From Roseitalea porphyridii (GTDB lineage Bacteria > Pseudomonadota > Alphaproteobacteria > Rhizobiales > Rhizobiaceae): a stretch of DNA of 64,000 nucleotides. Positions 1-10,047 of the stretch are shown here, piece after piece. Location: contig NZ_CP036532.1 in the NCBI RefSeq assembly GCF_004331955.1, positions 1 through 64,000 on the forward strand. The letters are read 5' to 3'. The notes below the pieces were generated by a model. The model searched no databases. It was not told where the DNA came from and saw only the letters and a program-made list of their open reading frames with translations. The translations under genes were made by a program, and so were the position numbers. The first letter of the stretch is position 1, and each line of letters starts with the position of its first letter.

Positions 1-2155
1 CCTGCTCGAGGATCGTCCTGTCGATCAGCTTGGCGACGTTCAGTTCCTCGGCGATCGACAGGAACGCCGCCGGCGCCAGGAGGCCGTCGGCGGGGTGCTC
101 CCATCGCGCCAGCGCTTCCACGCCGACGATGTTCAGCGTTGCCGCGTCGAACTGAGGCTGGAAGAAGGGAAGGAACTCGCCGTTCTCCAGCCCGCTCAGG
201 ATCGCGTCGGAAAGCCGCTTGGTCCGGACGATCTCGGCCCGCAGTTCGTCGGAGAAGAATTCGAACCGGTCGCGACCGTTGCGCTTGGCCCGGTAGAGCG
301 CGATGTCGGCATCGATGAGCAGCCGCTTGGCAAAATCCGTCCGGCGGGCGGCCTGCCGATCGGCCACCGCGATGCCGATGCTGACCCCGCACCGGCAATG
401 GGTGTCCTCGAACGGCAACGGCCGCCGCATCTGTTCGATGATGCGGCCCGCAAGCGCCGTCAGGGATGCCTCGTCCGCCTCGCCCGAAACGGCGACGACG
501 AACTCGTCTCCGCCGATGCGCGCGACGAAATCGCCGGGCTGGGCGTTCGCCTTGAGCACCGACGCGGCGTGCTTGAGAACCTCGTCGCCCGCCGCGTGGC
601 CGAGCGTGTCGTTGATCTGCTTGAACCGGTCCAGATCCACATGGAACAGGGCCAGCGCCTCATCGGCGGCGCGGTCCGACAGCCACTCGTCGAGATAGCG
701 GCGGTTCGGCAGCCCTGTCAGGCTGTCGTGCAGGGCGTTGTGCTCCATCTGCGAGCGGGCGTCCTCGAGCAGATGGTTTCTCTGCTCGGCGCTCTCCTTG
801 GCCGCAAGAAGGTGCTTGCGCAGTTCGACATCGCTGGACACGTCCCAGTTGACGCCCATGATGTAACGATACCGGTCGATGTTGGTGTGCACCGCGCCGA
901 TCGCCCGGATCCACCGGATCGTTCCGTCCTTCAGGGCGACGCGGAATTCGGACTTGTAGGCGCCGTTGCTGGCGATCGCGCTGTCGAATTCCTCTTCGGC
1001 CTGGGCTCTGTCGTCCGGATGCAGCGCGTTGGACCAGACCTCGTAGGATGCGGCCTCCTCCTCGGCGGCGATGCCGTAGAGCTCCTTCATCCGGTCGTCC
1101 CAGGTCAGGGCGCCGGTGTCCAGATTGAGCTCCCAGACGCCGATCTTGGAGGCGTCGAGCGCCAGTTCGAGCCTGTGCGACAGCCGCTGCAGCTGCTCCT
1201 GGCTTCGCTTCAGCTCCGCCACGTGCGAGCGGCGCTCGTCGTAAAGGCGGCCTGCGACGAAGATCGGCACGACCAGCAGCAGGCCGGCGATCAGGACGAC
1301 GATCCGCACCTGCCACGCGTTGGGCGGACCGGCCGGCCATCCGCCGCGCGGGATCGCGGCCACCTGCCAATTCACCGACGGAAGGGCGATCGTCGCCACC
1401 ACCGGATTGTCGGCAAACACCGCGCCGGAGCCGAAGAACACCGAATGTCGCCGATCCTGCGGATCGACGCCGGCGATGGCGATGTCGACGGGCAGGTCGT
1501 CGGCATACAGGCCGCTGTCGGTGAACAGCTCCTCGACATCGACGACCGCCGACACCAGCCCCCAGAAGTTCTCCTCGCCGCCCTCGACCTCGGTGAACAC
1601 CGGGAAGCGGCCGATGAAGGCACGGCCGCCCTGCACGAGATCGACCGGTCCGGCCAGCACGATCTCGCCCGACTGCACCGCCCGCATCACGTCATGACGC
1701 TGGTCCTGGTTCTGCCGGTAGTCGAGGCCGATCGCCTGCTCGTTGCCCTCGATCGGATACATCAGTTCGATCACCAGATCGGGCGCGCCGGCGAGGTTCC
1801 GGATCTGCGAATGACTGCCGACCATCTCCCGCGCCACCGACGCGAACTGCTTCTGGTCGATGTCCGGCCGTGTCGAGATCACCGCCACCAGGCCGCGCGC
1901 CAACTGCAGATTGCCGTTGATGTTGCCCTCGAGCCGCGCGCGCACGAGCCCGAGTTGTTCGTTCACCTCGGCCCGCACGCTCTGTTCATGCAGCTTGCGG
2001 TTCTGGTGCTCGGCGAACAGGCCCGCTGCCAGTGTCACCGCCAGCGCGATGGCCGCCGCGACGTGGCCGAAGTGAAACCGTGCGCGAAACCGCGCGAGAT
2101 CGGGCCGGTCCGGATTTGTTCTTGTGGAACTGGGCATGTCGGGTCTGCGCTGCAT
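1..2155 (-). CDS. CHASE-PAS-GGDEF-EAL cyclic-di-GMP enzyme (C-terminus cut by window edge)
   Basis: Inner-membrane signalling protein that probably both makes and breaks cyclic-di-GMP. The frame runs open off the window edge, so the 718 readable residues stop inside the EAL domain. Order seen: transmembrane helix (about 27-44), extracytoplasmic CHASE-like sensor (about 60-270), second helix (about 282-303), PAS fold (about 325-440), GGDEF domain with an intact GGDEF motif near residue 548, then EAL with the motif VEALARWEHP. The RxxD inhibitory site five residues before GGDEF is absent (QPGD there), so product inhibition of the cyclase may be lost. Start taken at ATG 2155; ATG 2137 is in frame and possible, and neither has a clear ribosome-binding site. 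It stands alone upstream of dabA on the same strand, separated by about 120 bases. Confidence 0.88.
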   Translation of the reverse strand, partial: MQRRPDMPSSTRTNPDRPDLARFRARFHFGHVAAAIALAVTLAAGLFAEHQNRKLHEQSVRAEVNEQLGLVRARLEGNINGNLQLARGLVAVISTRPDIDQKQFASVAREMVGSHSQIRNLAGAPDLVIELMYPIEGNEQAIGLDYRQNQDQRHDVMRAVQSGEIVLAGPVDLVQGGRAFIGRFPVFTEVEGGEENFWGLVSAVVDVEELFTDSGLYADDLPVDIAIAGVDPQDRRHSVFFGSGAVFADNPVVATIALPSVNWQVAAIPRGGWPAGPPNAWQVRIVVLIAGLLLVVPIFVAGRLYDERRSHVAELKRSQEQLQRLSHRLELALDASKIGVWELNLDTGALTWDDRMKELYGIAAEEEAASYEVWSNALHPDDRAQAEEEFDSAIASNGAYKSEFRVALKDGTIRWIRAIGAVHTNIDRYRYIMGVNWDVSSDVELRKHLLAAKESAEQRNHLLEDARSQMEHNALHDSLTGLPNRRYLDEWLSDRAADEALALFHVDLDRFKQINDTLGHAAGDEVLKHAASVLKANAQPGDFVARIGGDEFVVAVSGEADEASLTALAGRIIEQMRRPLPFEDTHCRCGVSIGIAVADRQAARRTDFAKRLLIDADIALYRAKRNGRDRFEFFSDELRAEIVRTKRLSDAILSGLENGEFLPFFQPQFDAATLNIVGVEALARWEHPADGLLAPAAFLSIAEELNVAKLIDRTILEQ

Positions 2156-2274
2156 GCGCGGCCGGTTTGTGATCCCGGAAAACTAGACCGAAAACCGAAA
2201 GAAACCCCTAACGCCTCACCCCCGTCCATGTGGGATGCAGACCGTGCGGGCGAACGCACGGCCTGCCTGTCTGT

Positions 2275-4704
2275 TCAGGCCACCGCGGCGACCGGGACTG
2301 CATCGTCCCGGCGCGACCCCTCGAACCGCTCCCACTGCAGATCGCCCGCATAGCGGTGGCTCAGACAGCCGGTCTCGTCCATGGCGAACAGGTGCAGCCA
2401 CCCATTGTCGAACAGCGCCCGGACGCCCGGATGGCGCTCGAGGACATCGGTCATCGCCTCGCGCGGCGCCTCGATGCACACCGAAAGACGCAGCGGATCA
2501 TGCACGAGCTTTTCGCCGTCATGCACCGATTGCCAGGGGAGCCCGGCCCGCAACAGGCCGCCATTGCCTTCGAACACGCCGAACCCGCCGACGACATTGT
2601 GCAGCAGCTTGTTGCCGGAACCAAACGTCTGCGGCGCGACGGTCGAGCCGTAATATTGCAGGCTGATCCAGCTTGCGACGACGACCGGCGCGGTCATGAT
2701 CAGTTCGAGGACGCCGAACCCCTTCTCGCTGTCGGCCTTCCACTCATAATCGTGCAGGAACGCGCGGCCCTCGAGGCTCCGCCCGGCGGTCCGGCCGCGC
2801 GGCGCGGCGATGAACGCCTTGCAGCCGGCCAGCGCCCACTCGGGACGCACTTCGGCCCAGTCGCGTGCACGGGCACCGATGTCGCCGGCGCCATCGGCAC
2901 GCGGCAGCCGCAGGGCCCGCTCGCCGCGCGTAACGGCGCCGGCGGCATCGAGCCACTGCCGCACCCTCGTCAGATCGTCGCGATGGCCGGCTGCATTGAC
3001 GTCACCATCGTAGAGGGTGACCGCATCGGTCGTCGTGTCGTGCAGCGCGGCGACGAACAGCGTGTCCTCGGGCACGGTGATGCCGCGTTCGGACAATCCT
3101 TCCCGAACCGAGGCGTCGTTGAGAAGCTGCGCGAGCAGTCGCGCGTTCACCTCGCCCGAATAGCCGCCGCAGGCGCCGCAATGCAGCCCGCTGGCGTGCG
3201 GGTTGTTGACGACATTGGCGCCGTGACCGGCGAGCATCACCACCTTCGCGAAGCCGTCGGTCAGCGACATGGCGCGCAGCACGGTCTCGGCCGCGTCGAT
3301 GCGTGCGCCCGGATCAAGGTCGGGATCGAACCGGGGGGCCGGATCGTTCGGCACCGGCATCGGGTTCATGCCCATCGCGTCGCGCACCAGCTTTCCGACA
3401 TAGACCGGACCCATCGCCTCGACGAAGGCGAACGAGGACACGGCGGCCAGCTTGAACCGGCCCCAGGCGCGCTTGGCGCGGGCCGTGTAGCGCGCGGCCG
3501 TGGCGGTTTCCTCACTGTACGAACCGCCCGCCGTCGATGTCACGGTCGGGTTGAGCAGCACCGGAAGCCGCAGTTCGTCGACATCGGACGCAAAGCGCCG
3601 ATGCTGTGCGAAGACGCCGAAGAAGCCGGCAAAGCCGAGCGTGCGGATCGACGGATCGACCGTCTCGAGCGCCCGCCGGAACACCTCCGAGCGCACGTCG
3701 ATGCAGAACGCCGCCTGCAGCGCGGGCCGGTCGCCGCTGGACTCCGGCGCGGGCGCGGCCAGAGTTTCGGCGAGCGAGCGCTGGGCGGCACGCTCGGCGG
3801 CCTCCTGCAGGATCGCGTCGGCAACGAGATCCGCGTCCGGCACGGACGGCGCGGCGTGGGCGTCGCGCACCTCGTACCATTGATCGCCGATCCGGGATTG
3901 GTAGCGGTCAAACAGCGCCTCCTCCCAGACGAGCCGGATCGCGAGCAGATCGGTGATCGTGCCGTCGGTGCCATCGGCAAGTTCCGCCTTCCAAAGCGCG
4001 TAGCGGGCATATTGCGCCCAGCCGCCCAGCGAGAACAGGAGCTGGTGGAAGTAGCTGTCGAGCATCGCCTCGGTCAGTCCGAGCCGTTTGGTGGCCCGTG
4101 CGATCGCGGCCATGGCATCGACGGGGGTATCGGCGACAAACGCCGCAAAGCCCTTCAGCCCGATGATTTCCGGCGTCAGATCGTGCACGGCCCAGGCGCG
4201 ATAGCTCGCCCAGGCGGACCTGTCGCGGGGCGCCACCCAGAGGGCCTGGCCCTCGTCGAAATAGCCGCCCGCCCAGGCGCCGAGGCGCTCGGCCATCAGC
4301 GCCGGCCAGTCGGTCCCGTCGGCCTCGGCGGCGAGATCGGCGACGGTGGGCAACGCCTCCGGCTGCGACCCGGGCTGTGCGGCGAGCGTCCTGAGCGCCT
4401 CAGGGTCTGTCGGCTTGCCGTCGTACGGCGCCGCGGCGATGGCGGCGGCCAGATCGTCATCGGTGATCGCACCCGCCGCGATGCGCTCGGAGTACCATGC
4501 GCGCCCCATGGTGACGGGAACACCGCCGATGCGCGCGAGACGCGCTCCGGTTTCGGCCAGCGTCTTTCCGGTCTGGCCGAGATAGGGATTGACCGCCACA
4601 TAGGAGGCAAGCGGCCACAGAGGCGGGATCTGCCGTCCGGCCGTGTCGGCGGCGCGTTCGATCGCGGCCATGTCCGGTGCATTTGCGAGCGTGTCGTTCG
4701 TCAT
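2275..4704 (-). CDS. dabA: DabA, inorganic-carbon uptake subunit (DUF2309/UPF0753)
   Basis: Soluble, beta-carbonic-anhydrase-like subunit of the DAB two-component inorganic-carbon pump, thought to trap CO2 as bicarbonate at the membrane with DabB. The 809-residue protein carries the zinc-site residues of the family: C334 and D336 in FCIDVRSE, H494 in AGHGAN and C509 in LHCGACGG. The H-to-C spacing of 15 and the C-x-D pair match the ligands described for Halothiobacillus DabA (C351, D353, H524, C539). Start chosen at ATG 4704, not the upstream ATG 4710, because the AGGGAG ribosome-binding site at 4713-4718 lies 8 bases before it but only 2 bases before the other. It follows dabB by 24 bases, clearly one operon. 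Function assignment is by family; activity in this organism is inferred. Confidence 0.93.
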   Translation of the reverse strand: MTNDTLANAPDMAAIERAADTAGRQIPPLWPLASYVAVNPYLGQTGKTLAETGARLARIGGVPVTMGRAWYSERIAAGAITDDDLAAAIAAAPYDGKPTDPEALRTLAAQPGSQPEALPTVADLAAEADGTDWPALMAERLGAWAGGYFDEGQALWVAPRDRSAWASYRAWAVHDLTPEIIGLKGFAAFVADTPVDAMAAIARATKRLGLTEAMLDSYFHQLLFSLGGWAQYARYALWKAELADGTDGTITDLLAIRLVWEEALFDRYQSRIGDQWYEVRDAHAAPSVPDADLVADAILQEAAERAAQRSLAETLAAPAPESSGDRPALQAAFCIDVRSEVFRRALETVDPSIRTLGFAGFFGVFAQHRRFASDVDELRLPVLLNPTVTSTAGGSYSEETATAARYTARAKRAWGRFKLAAVSSFAFVEAMGPVYVGKLVRDAMGMNPMPVPNDPAPRFDPDLDPGARIDAAETVLRAMSLTDGFAKVVMLAGHGANVVNNPHASGLHCGACGGYSGEVNARLLAQLLNDASVREGLSERGITVPEDTLFVAALHDTTTDAVTLYDGDVNAAGHRDDLTRVRQWLDAAGAVTRGERALRLPRADGAGDIGARARDWAEVRPEWALAGCKAFIAAPRGRTAGRSLEGRAFLHDYEWKADSEKGFGVLELIMTAPVVVASWISLQYYGSTVAPQTFGSGNKLLHNVVGGFGVFEGNGGLLRAGLPWQSVHDGEKLVHDPLRLSVCIEAPREAMTDVLERHPGVRALFDNGWLHLFAMDETGCLSHRYAGDLQWERFEGSRRDDAVPVAAVA

Positions 4705-4728
4705 GATCATGTCTCCCTTGAGGCGCCG

Positions 4729-6291
4729 TCACGCGGACCGGCTGCGGGTCGACCAGCCCGAAAGCATCCGGTCGAAGACGGCGTTGGCATAAAGGCCGTT
4801 GGCCAGGTGCACGCGCAGGCCGGCGGCGGCCGGATGATAGGCCCACAGCGGGAACATCGCCTGGGCGATCGCCACCGTGCCGAAGCTGAACAGGGCAAGG
4901 ACCAGCAGCGCCCATTCGAGCGGGCCGGGCGCGGGAGTCGGCGGCAGCGCGCCGGCGGTGATCCATTCGGCGCCGCGCTGCAGGGCGAAATAGCTGATCG
5001 AGGCGGCGGCGGCGTAGAGCGCGGTGCGCTGGGTCAGGGCTGTCGGCGCGGCGTCCGCAAGGCCCTGCGCCAGAAGGTAGGCAACGCCGAAGATCAGGAT
5101 CGCGCCCAGCGCGATCGCCTGCGCCGACTTCGCGTCGAAGCCGAAGGCGAACCCGATCGCCGCGAAGATCGCCAGCGCCAGCGCGAAGGCGCGGATCACC
5201 GCCCGTCCGTCGGGGATGGCGACGGGACCGGGCCGGCGGATCGATGCGACCAGGTCGACGGCCGTGCCCGACGCCAGGAAGGCGTGCGCCTTGTAGAGCG
5301 AATGGGCGACGATGTGCAGCAGCGCCAGAGGAAACAGCGCCAGGCCGCACTGCATGATCATGAAGCCCATCTGCGCGATCGTCGACCAGGCAAGCGAGGT
5401 CTTGACCGCCGGCTGGGCGAGCATGGTCAGGCCGCCGAACAGCGCCGTGAACCCGCCCACCATGACGAGCACCGCGAGCACGCCGGGCGCCAGCAGCATG
5501 ACGTCGGCGAAGCGGATCAGAAGGAAGCCGCCGGCATTGATGACACCCGCATGCAGCAGGGCCGAAACCGGGGTCGGCGTTTCCATCACCTCGGTGAGCC
5601 AGCCATGCGTCGGGAACTGCGCCGACTTGAGGATCGCCGCGACGGCGAGCAGGCCGGCGGCCCAAAGAGCAGCAACGGGAGCGACGCCCTCGCGCGCGGC
5701 CGAAAGGATTGCCGCGATGTCGAACGTGCCGTAGCCGGCGAACAGCAGCGCCACCGCACCGACGAGGGCGATGTCGCCGGCCATCGTCGTCACCCGCTTC
5801 TTGCGCGCGGCGCGCCGGGCCTCGGGCCGGTCGCCATAGAACAGCAGCAGCCGCTGCAGGCCATGGCCCGTGGCGATCCAGGCCAGGACCAGATGGATCG
5901 TGTTGCCGGCCTGCACGAGCAGCAAGACCGACGCGAGCGTCACCGCCAGCCAGCCGATGAAGCGGCCCTGCCCGGCTTCACCGTCGAGATAGGACGCCGA
6001 GTAGCGCATCACGATCCAGCCGATGAAGGAGACCAGCATCATCATGATGACGCTGACCGCATCGAGCCGCGGCGCCAGACCGGCACCGAACAGCCCGATC
6101 AACGGGGCCGTGCCCGGACCCTGGGCCAGAAGGACGACCCCCATGGCGATCGACACGCCGAGCGCGGCCAGGGCGCCGGCCTCGGCCTGCCATGCAAGCT
6201 TCGGCGGCCGCCGGCCCGGTGACTGCCGTGCCAGAAGCGCGACGATTGCGAAGGCCAGCGGCGCCAGCAGCGCGCCAAGATGTACGAGCAT
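4729..6291 (-). CDS. dabB: DabB, proton-conducting membrane subunit of inorganic-carbon pump
   Basis: Polytopic 520-residue protein of the NuoL/MrpA proton-channel family, in the DabB branch because it pairs directly with dabA. It is expected to couple cation flow to CO2 hydration by DabA. Seen: about 13-14 hydrophobic helices, and the family core LKSAQFPTHGWL followed by ETPTPVSALLHAG. The glutamate found on an early helix of respiratory NuoL is not present in the corresponding segment (LAWIATGHGLQRLLLFY), as expected for the DabB branch. There are no other Nuo or Mrp subunit genes around, which argues against a respiratory or Na+/H+ antiporter complex. A GGAAG ribosome-binding site lies just before ATG 6291. 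Divergent from a LysR gene, with a 106-base shared control region. Confidence 0.9.
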   Translation of the reverse strand: MLVHLGALLAPLAFAIVALLARQSPGRRPPKLAWQAEAGALAALGVSIAMGVVLLAQGPGTAPLIGLFGAGLAPRLDAVSVIMMMLVSFIGWIVMRYSASYLDGEAGQGRFIGWLAVTLASVLLLVQAGNTIHLVLAWIATGHGLQRLLLFYGDRPEARRAARKKRVTTMAGDIALVGAVALLFAGYGTFDIAAILSAAREGVAPVAALWAAGLLAVAAILKSAQFPTHGWLTEVMETPTPVSALLHAGVINAGGFLLIRFADVMLLAPGVLAVLVMVGGFTALFGGLTMLAQPAVKTSLAWSTIAQMGFMIMQCGLALFPLALLHIVAHSLYKAHAFLASGTAVDLVASIRRPGPVAIPDGRAVIRAFALALAIFAAIGFAFGFDAKSAQAIALGAILIFGVAYLLAQGLADAAPTALTQRTALYAAAASISYFALQRGAEWITAGALPPTPAPGPLEWALLVLALFSFGTVAIAQAMFPLWAYHPAAAGLRVHLANGLYANAVFDRMLSGWSTRSRSA

Positions 6292-6334
6292 CGGTCTTCC
6301 CCCAACTCGGAATGATCGTAGGGGCGCTGCCTAG

Positions 6335-6349
6335 CCGATGCGCTATCGG
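6335..6349. promoter_or_regulatory. Inverted repeat in dabB/lysR intergenic region
   Basis: Perfect 5-base arms (CCGAT and ATCGG) separated by 5 bases, in the middle of the 106-base gap between the divergent dabB and lysR genes. LysR-type proteins usually bind interrupted dyads between themselves and a divergent target, so this is a candidate operator; short arms make chance occurrence possible. Confidence 0.3.
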
Positions 6350-6376
6350 AAGAAAAATACATTGATCTCGGCTTGA

Positions 6377-6395
6377 CGTTCTGTTTGATAGAACG
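6377..6395. promoter_or_regulatory. Candidate LysR operator: 19-base interrupted dyad
   Basis: Perfect 6-base arms CGTTCT and AGAACG with a 7-base spacer, ending two bases before the lysR start codon. The geometry fits a LysR-family binding site. Position against the lysR start suggests autoregulation together with control of dabBA. Binding is inferred, not shown. Confidence 0.45.
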
Positions 6396-6397
6396 AT

Positions 6398-7264
6398 ATG
6401 GCGGAACTCAACTATCATCATCTGCGCTATTTCCAGGCGGTCGCCCATGAGGGCAACCTGACCCGCGCGGCCGAACGCCTGAACGTGTCGCAGTCGGCGG
6501 TCTCGCTGCAGATCAGGAATCTGGAAGAGAACCTGGGCCAGGCGCTCTTCGAGCGGCGCGGTCGCGCGTTGCACCTGACCGAGGCGGGCCGTATCGCGCT
6601 CGATCATGCCGACGCGATCTTCGCCTCGGGGCGGGAACTGGTCGCCACGCTGCGGCAGAGCGGCCGGCAACGGAAGGCGATCCGCGTCGGGGCGCTCGCC
6701 ACCCTGTCGCGGAACTTCCAACTGACGTTCCTGCGGCCCGTGCTCGGCCGGCCCGATGTCGAGGTGATCCTGCGGTCGGGCAGCGCCGCCGAACTCTACA
6801 ACGCGCTGACGGCCCTGCATCTGGATGTCGTGCTCACCAACCAGCCGCCGCCGGCCGACGCGCTGACGGGGTTCGTCGTGCGCCGCCTCGACGAGGAACC
6901 GGTGAGCCTGATCGGCGCGCCCCGGCTTTGCCGCGACGATCTGACAGTGCGCGACCATCTGAGCGGTTCGCCGCTGATCCTGCCCACGCTCGGCACCGGC
7001 GTGCGCATGGATTTCGACGCGCTCGTCGAACGGCTCGACGTGCGCCCGCAGATCGCCGCCGAGGTCGACGACATGGCGATGATGCGCCTGCTGGCGCGCG
7101 AGGGTGTGGGCCTCGCCGTGCTACCGCCGGTCGTGGTCCGGGACGAACTGGCCGCCGGCACGCTGCTCGAGACGGCCGCGCTGCCCAACCTGACAGAGGC
7201 CTTCTACGGCGTCACGATCAAGCGCCGGTTCTCCAACCCGCTTCTGGCCGACCTGCTGCCGTGA
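6398..7264 (+). CDS. LysR-family regulator adjacent to dabBA
   Basis: A 288-residue LysR-type transcriptional regulator. The N-terminal winged helix-turn-helix is clear (LRYFQAVAHEGNLTRAAERL, then VSQSAVSLQIRNLEE), followed by a periplasmic-binding-protein-like effector domain from about residue 95. The opening MAELNYHHLRYF is like the NhaR subgroup. Because it is divergent from dabB and shares a 106-base control region with dyads, it most probably controls the carbon-uptake operon, perhaps in response to CO2 or bicarbonate supply; the effector is unknown. It converges with the ABC ATPase gene, leaving 12 bases between stop codons. No strong ribosome-binding site was seen before the ATG. Confidence 0.88.
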   Translation: MAELNYHHLRYFQAVAHEGNLTRAAERLNVSQSAVSLQIRNLEENLGQALFERRGRALHLTEAGRIALDHADAIFASGRELVATLRQSGRQRKAIRVGALATLSRNFQLTFLRPVLGRPDVEVILRSGSAAELYNALTALHLDVVLTNQPPPADALTGFVVRRLDEEPVSLIGAPRLCRDDLTVRDHLSGSPLILPTLGTGVRMDFDALVERLDVRPQIAAEVDDMAMMRLLAREGVGLAVLPPVVVRDELAAGTLLETAALPNLTEAFYGVTIKRRFSNPLLADLLP

Positions 7265-7276
7265 CGGACGGGGCGT

Positions 7277-8392
<1,116 letters not shown>

Positions 8393-8485
8393 TTGGCTCT
8401 TTCTCCGGCGGACCGTCGGCGGGTCCGCGTCACCCCGTGGCGGGCCGCTGCCCGCCACGGGTCCTCGGGGCTGGTACCGATGGGA

Positions 8486-9277
8486 TCAGGCGTCGCCGCG
8501 CATCTTCTGCTTGAAGAAGTCCAGATGCCGCTCCTGGGCCCTGATCATCCGCTCGCGATACTGGCCGTAGATCTGGTCGGTGTCGTTCAGCGTCACGCCC
8601 TCGATCGTCGGCGAGGCGAAGGTCGGCAGTTCGACACCCTTCTCGCCGAGCTTGTGCGCGGTGCGCGCGACCAGTTCGTGCATCATCATCATCGCCAGCA
8701 CGGTCGACGAGCCGGCGACCGGACGCGTCCAGCCCTCGACGGGCACGATCGCATCCTCGATCGGCGCGCAGGTGTCGATGACGATGTCCGCCGCATCCGC
8801 GAGGCGCTGGCCCGACGAATGCGTCGCCGGCTTGTCGAGGTTCGCCTTGGCGTTGATCGCGATGACGGTCATGCCGCGCTTCTTGGCGTAGAGCGCGGTG
8901 TCGATGCCCGACGCGTTCCGTCCGCTGTGGCCGAAGATGACGATGCTGTCGCCCGGATTGAGCGGCTGGTGGTCGAGGAACTTTTCGGCGTAGCGCTCGG
9001 TGCGCTCGAGCCACAGGAGTTCGCGAACGCCGCCCGCGCCCAGCACGTTGTGCCACATCAGCCGGGGATCGGTGAGCGGGTTGAAGCCGACATAGCTGCC
9101 ATAGCGCGGGAACGTCTCCTGCGCCGGAAGCACCGAGTGTCCCGATCCGTACAGATGGACAAGCCCCTCGGCCTCGAGCGTCTTGCACAGCGCGGCGGCC
9201 GCCGCCTCGAAGGCCTCTTCGTTGGCTTCGGCGGCCTTCTCGGCGAGCGTGAGCAGACGGCTGATGTATAGCGACAT
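8486..9277 (-). CDS. SIS-domain sugar-phosphate protein (UPF0309-like)
   Basis: A 263-residue protein with a single sugar isomerase (SIS) fold. Visible landmarks are GLVHLYGSGHS near the N-terminus and IVIFGHSGRNASG in the centre, both phosphosugar-binding loops. The family (UPF0309) has no proven reaction that I know. It sits in an amino-sugar operon with a ROK kinase and, divergently, nagA, yet no glucosamine-6-phosphate deaminase (nagB) is present, so it may process an amino-sugar phosphate. It lacks the MurQ etherase motifs and the two-domain layout of NagB-II/AgaS. It begins 23 bases after the GntR gene ends. Confidence 0.82.
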   Translation of the reverse strand: MSLYISRLLTLAEKAAEANEEAFEAAAAALCKTLEAEGLVHLYGSGHSVLPAQETFPRYGSYVGFNPLTDPRLMWHNVLGAGGVRELLWLERTERYAEKFLDHQPLNPGDSIVIFGHSGRNASGIDTALYAKKRGMTVIAINAKANLDKPATHSSGQRLADAADIVIDTCAPIEDAIVPVEGWTRPVAGSSTVLAMMMMHELVARTAHKLGEKGVELPTFASPTIEGVTLNDTDQIYGQYRERMIRAQERHLDFFKQKMRGDA

Positions 9278-9300
9278 TGGCTTGGTGCCTTTCGTTTCTT

Positions 9301-10047
9301 TCAAAGGTGGAGTTTCGATCGGATCTCGTAGCGGTCCCCCCGCATCGTCGAGATGGTGAATTCGAACGGTCCGTTCCCGTCCGAGGTGATGCGCCGGACG
9401 ATGAAGGCGGGGCTGCCGGCCTCCACCTCGAGCAGGCCCGCATCCTCTGCGGACACGGTTCCGACGCGGTAGATCTCGCGTGCGACGCGCGGGACGATGC
9501 CGAACCGGTTTCGCAATATGTCGTAGAGCGACAGCATCGGCTCGCTGATGTCGAGGATCCCGGCGACGCGGCCGGCGGGCAGATAGGCGGTCTGGATGCC
9601 GACCGGCTGGTTGTTGCCCGCGCGCAGCCGCCTGATCTTGATGACGGGCTCGTTCTCGCGGATGTCGAGCGCGTCGCTGATTTCGGTGTCGGCCGGCATC
9701 TGGCACATTTCCAGCACCCGCGAACCGACGACGAGCCCGCGTTCGGCCATCTCCTGGGTGAAGCTCGTCAGGCCGCGCACGCCGGCGATGACGGTCGAAC
9801 TGCGCACGAACGTGCCGCGCCCGTGCTCGCGCCGGAGAAGGCCGGATTCCTCGAGATTGCGCAGGGCATGCCGGATGGTGATCCGGCTGACGCCGAGCAT
9901 CTCGCTGAGCTTGGCCTCGTTCGGAAGCTGGGTGCCGTCGGGCCAGGTGCCGTCCGCGATCAGCGTGCGCAGCGCCTGCTCGGCCTGGTGCCAGAGCGGC
10001 TCGGGCCGGTTGCGGTCGGGCCGTTTCATGTTCAGCGGAAGCGTCAT
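9301..10047 (-). CDS. GntR/UTRA-family regulator of the amino-sugar operon
   Basis: A 248-residue repressor of the HutC/UTRA branch of GntR regulators. The winged helix-turn-helix covers about residues 15-80 (LPNEAKLSEMLGVSRITIRH), followed by a UTRA effector domain of the type that binds sugar phosphates. Start set at ATG 10047, which overlaps the ROK kinase stop as ATGA and has a GGGGAGGG ribosome-binding site upstream; the frame extends to a GTG at 10065 but this is less likely. It probably represses its own operon and nagA in response to an amino-sugar phosphate, as NagR/YvoA proteins do. Its operator was not firmly identified. Confidence 0.88.
   Translation of the reverse strand: MTLPLNMKRPDRNRPEPLWHQAEQALRTLIADGTWPDGTQLPNEAKLSEMLGVSRITIRHALRNLEESGLLRREHGRGTFVRSSTVIAGVRGLTSFTQEMAERGLVVGSRVLEMCQMPADTEISDALDIRENEPVIKIRRLRAGNNQPVGIQTAYLPAGRVAGILDISEPMLSLYDILRNRFGIVPRVAREIYRVGTVSAEDAGLLEVEAGSPAFIVRRITSDGNGPFEFTISTMRGDRYEIRSKLHL

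Noticed and set aside
95-2353. Plus-strand frame of 752 codons at the window start
   Set aside because: The minus-strand frame encodes clear CHASE, PAS, GGDEF and EAL domains; the plus frame is its antisense shadow.
2230-6222. Open frame of 1330 codons on the plus strand
   Set aside because: It is antisense to dabA and dabB, is full of Arg, Gly and Ala with no recognisable domain, and results from GC-rich codon bias.
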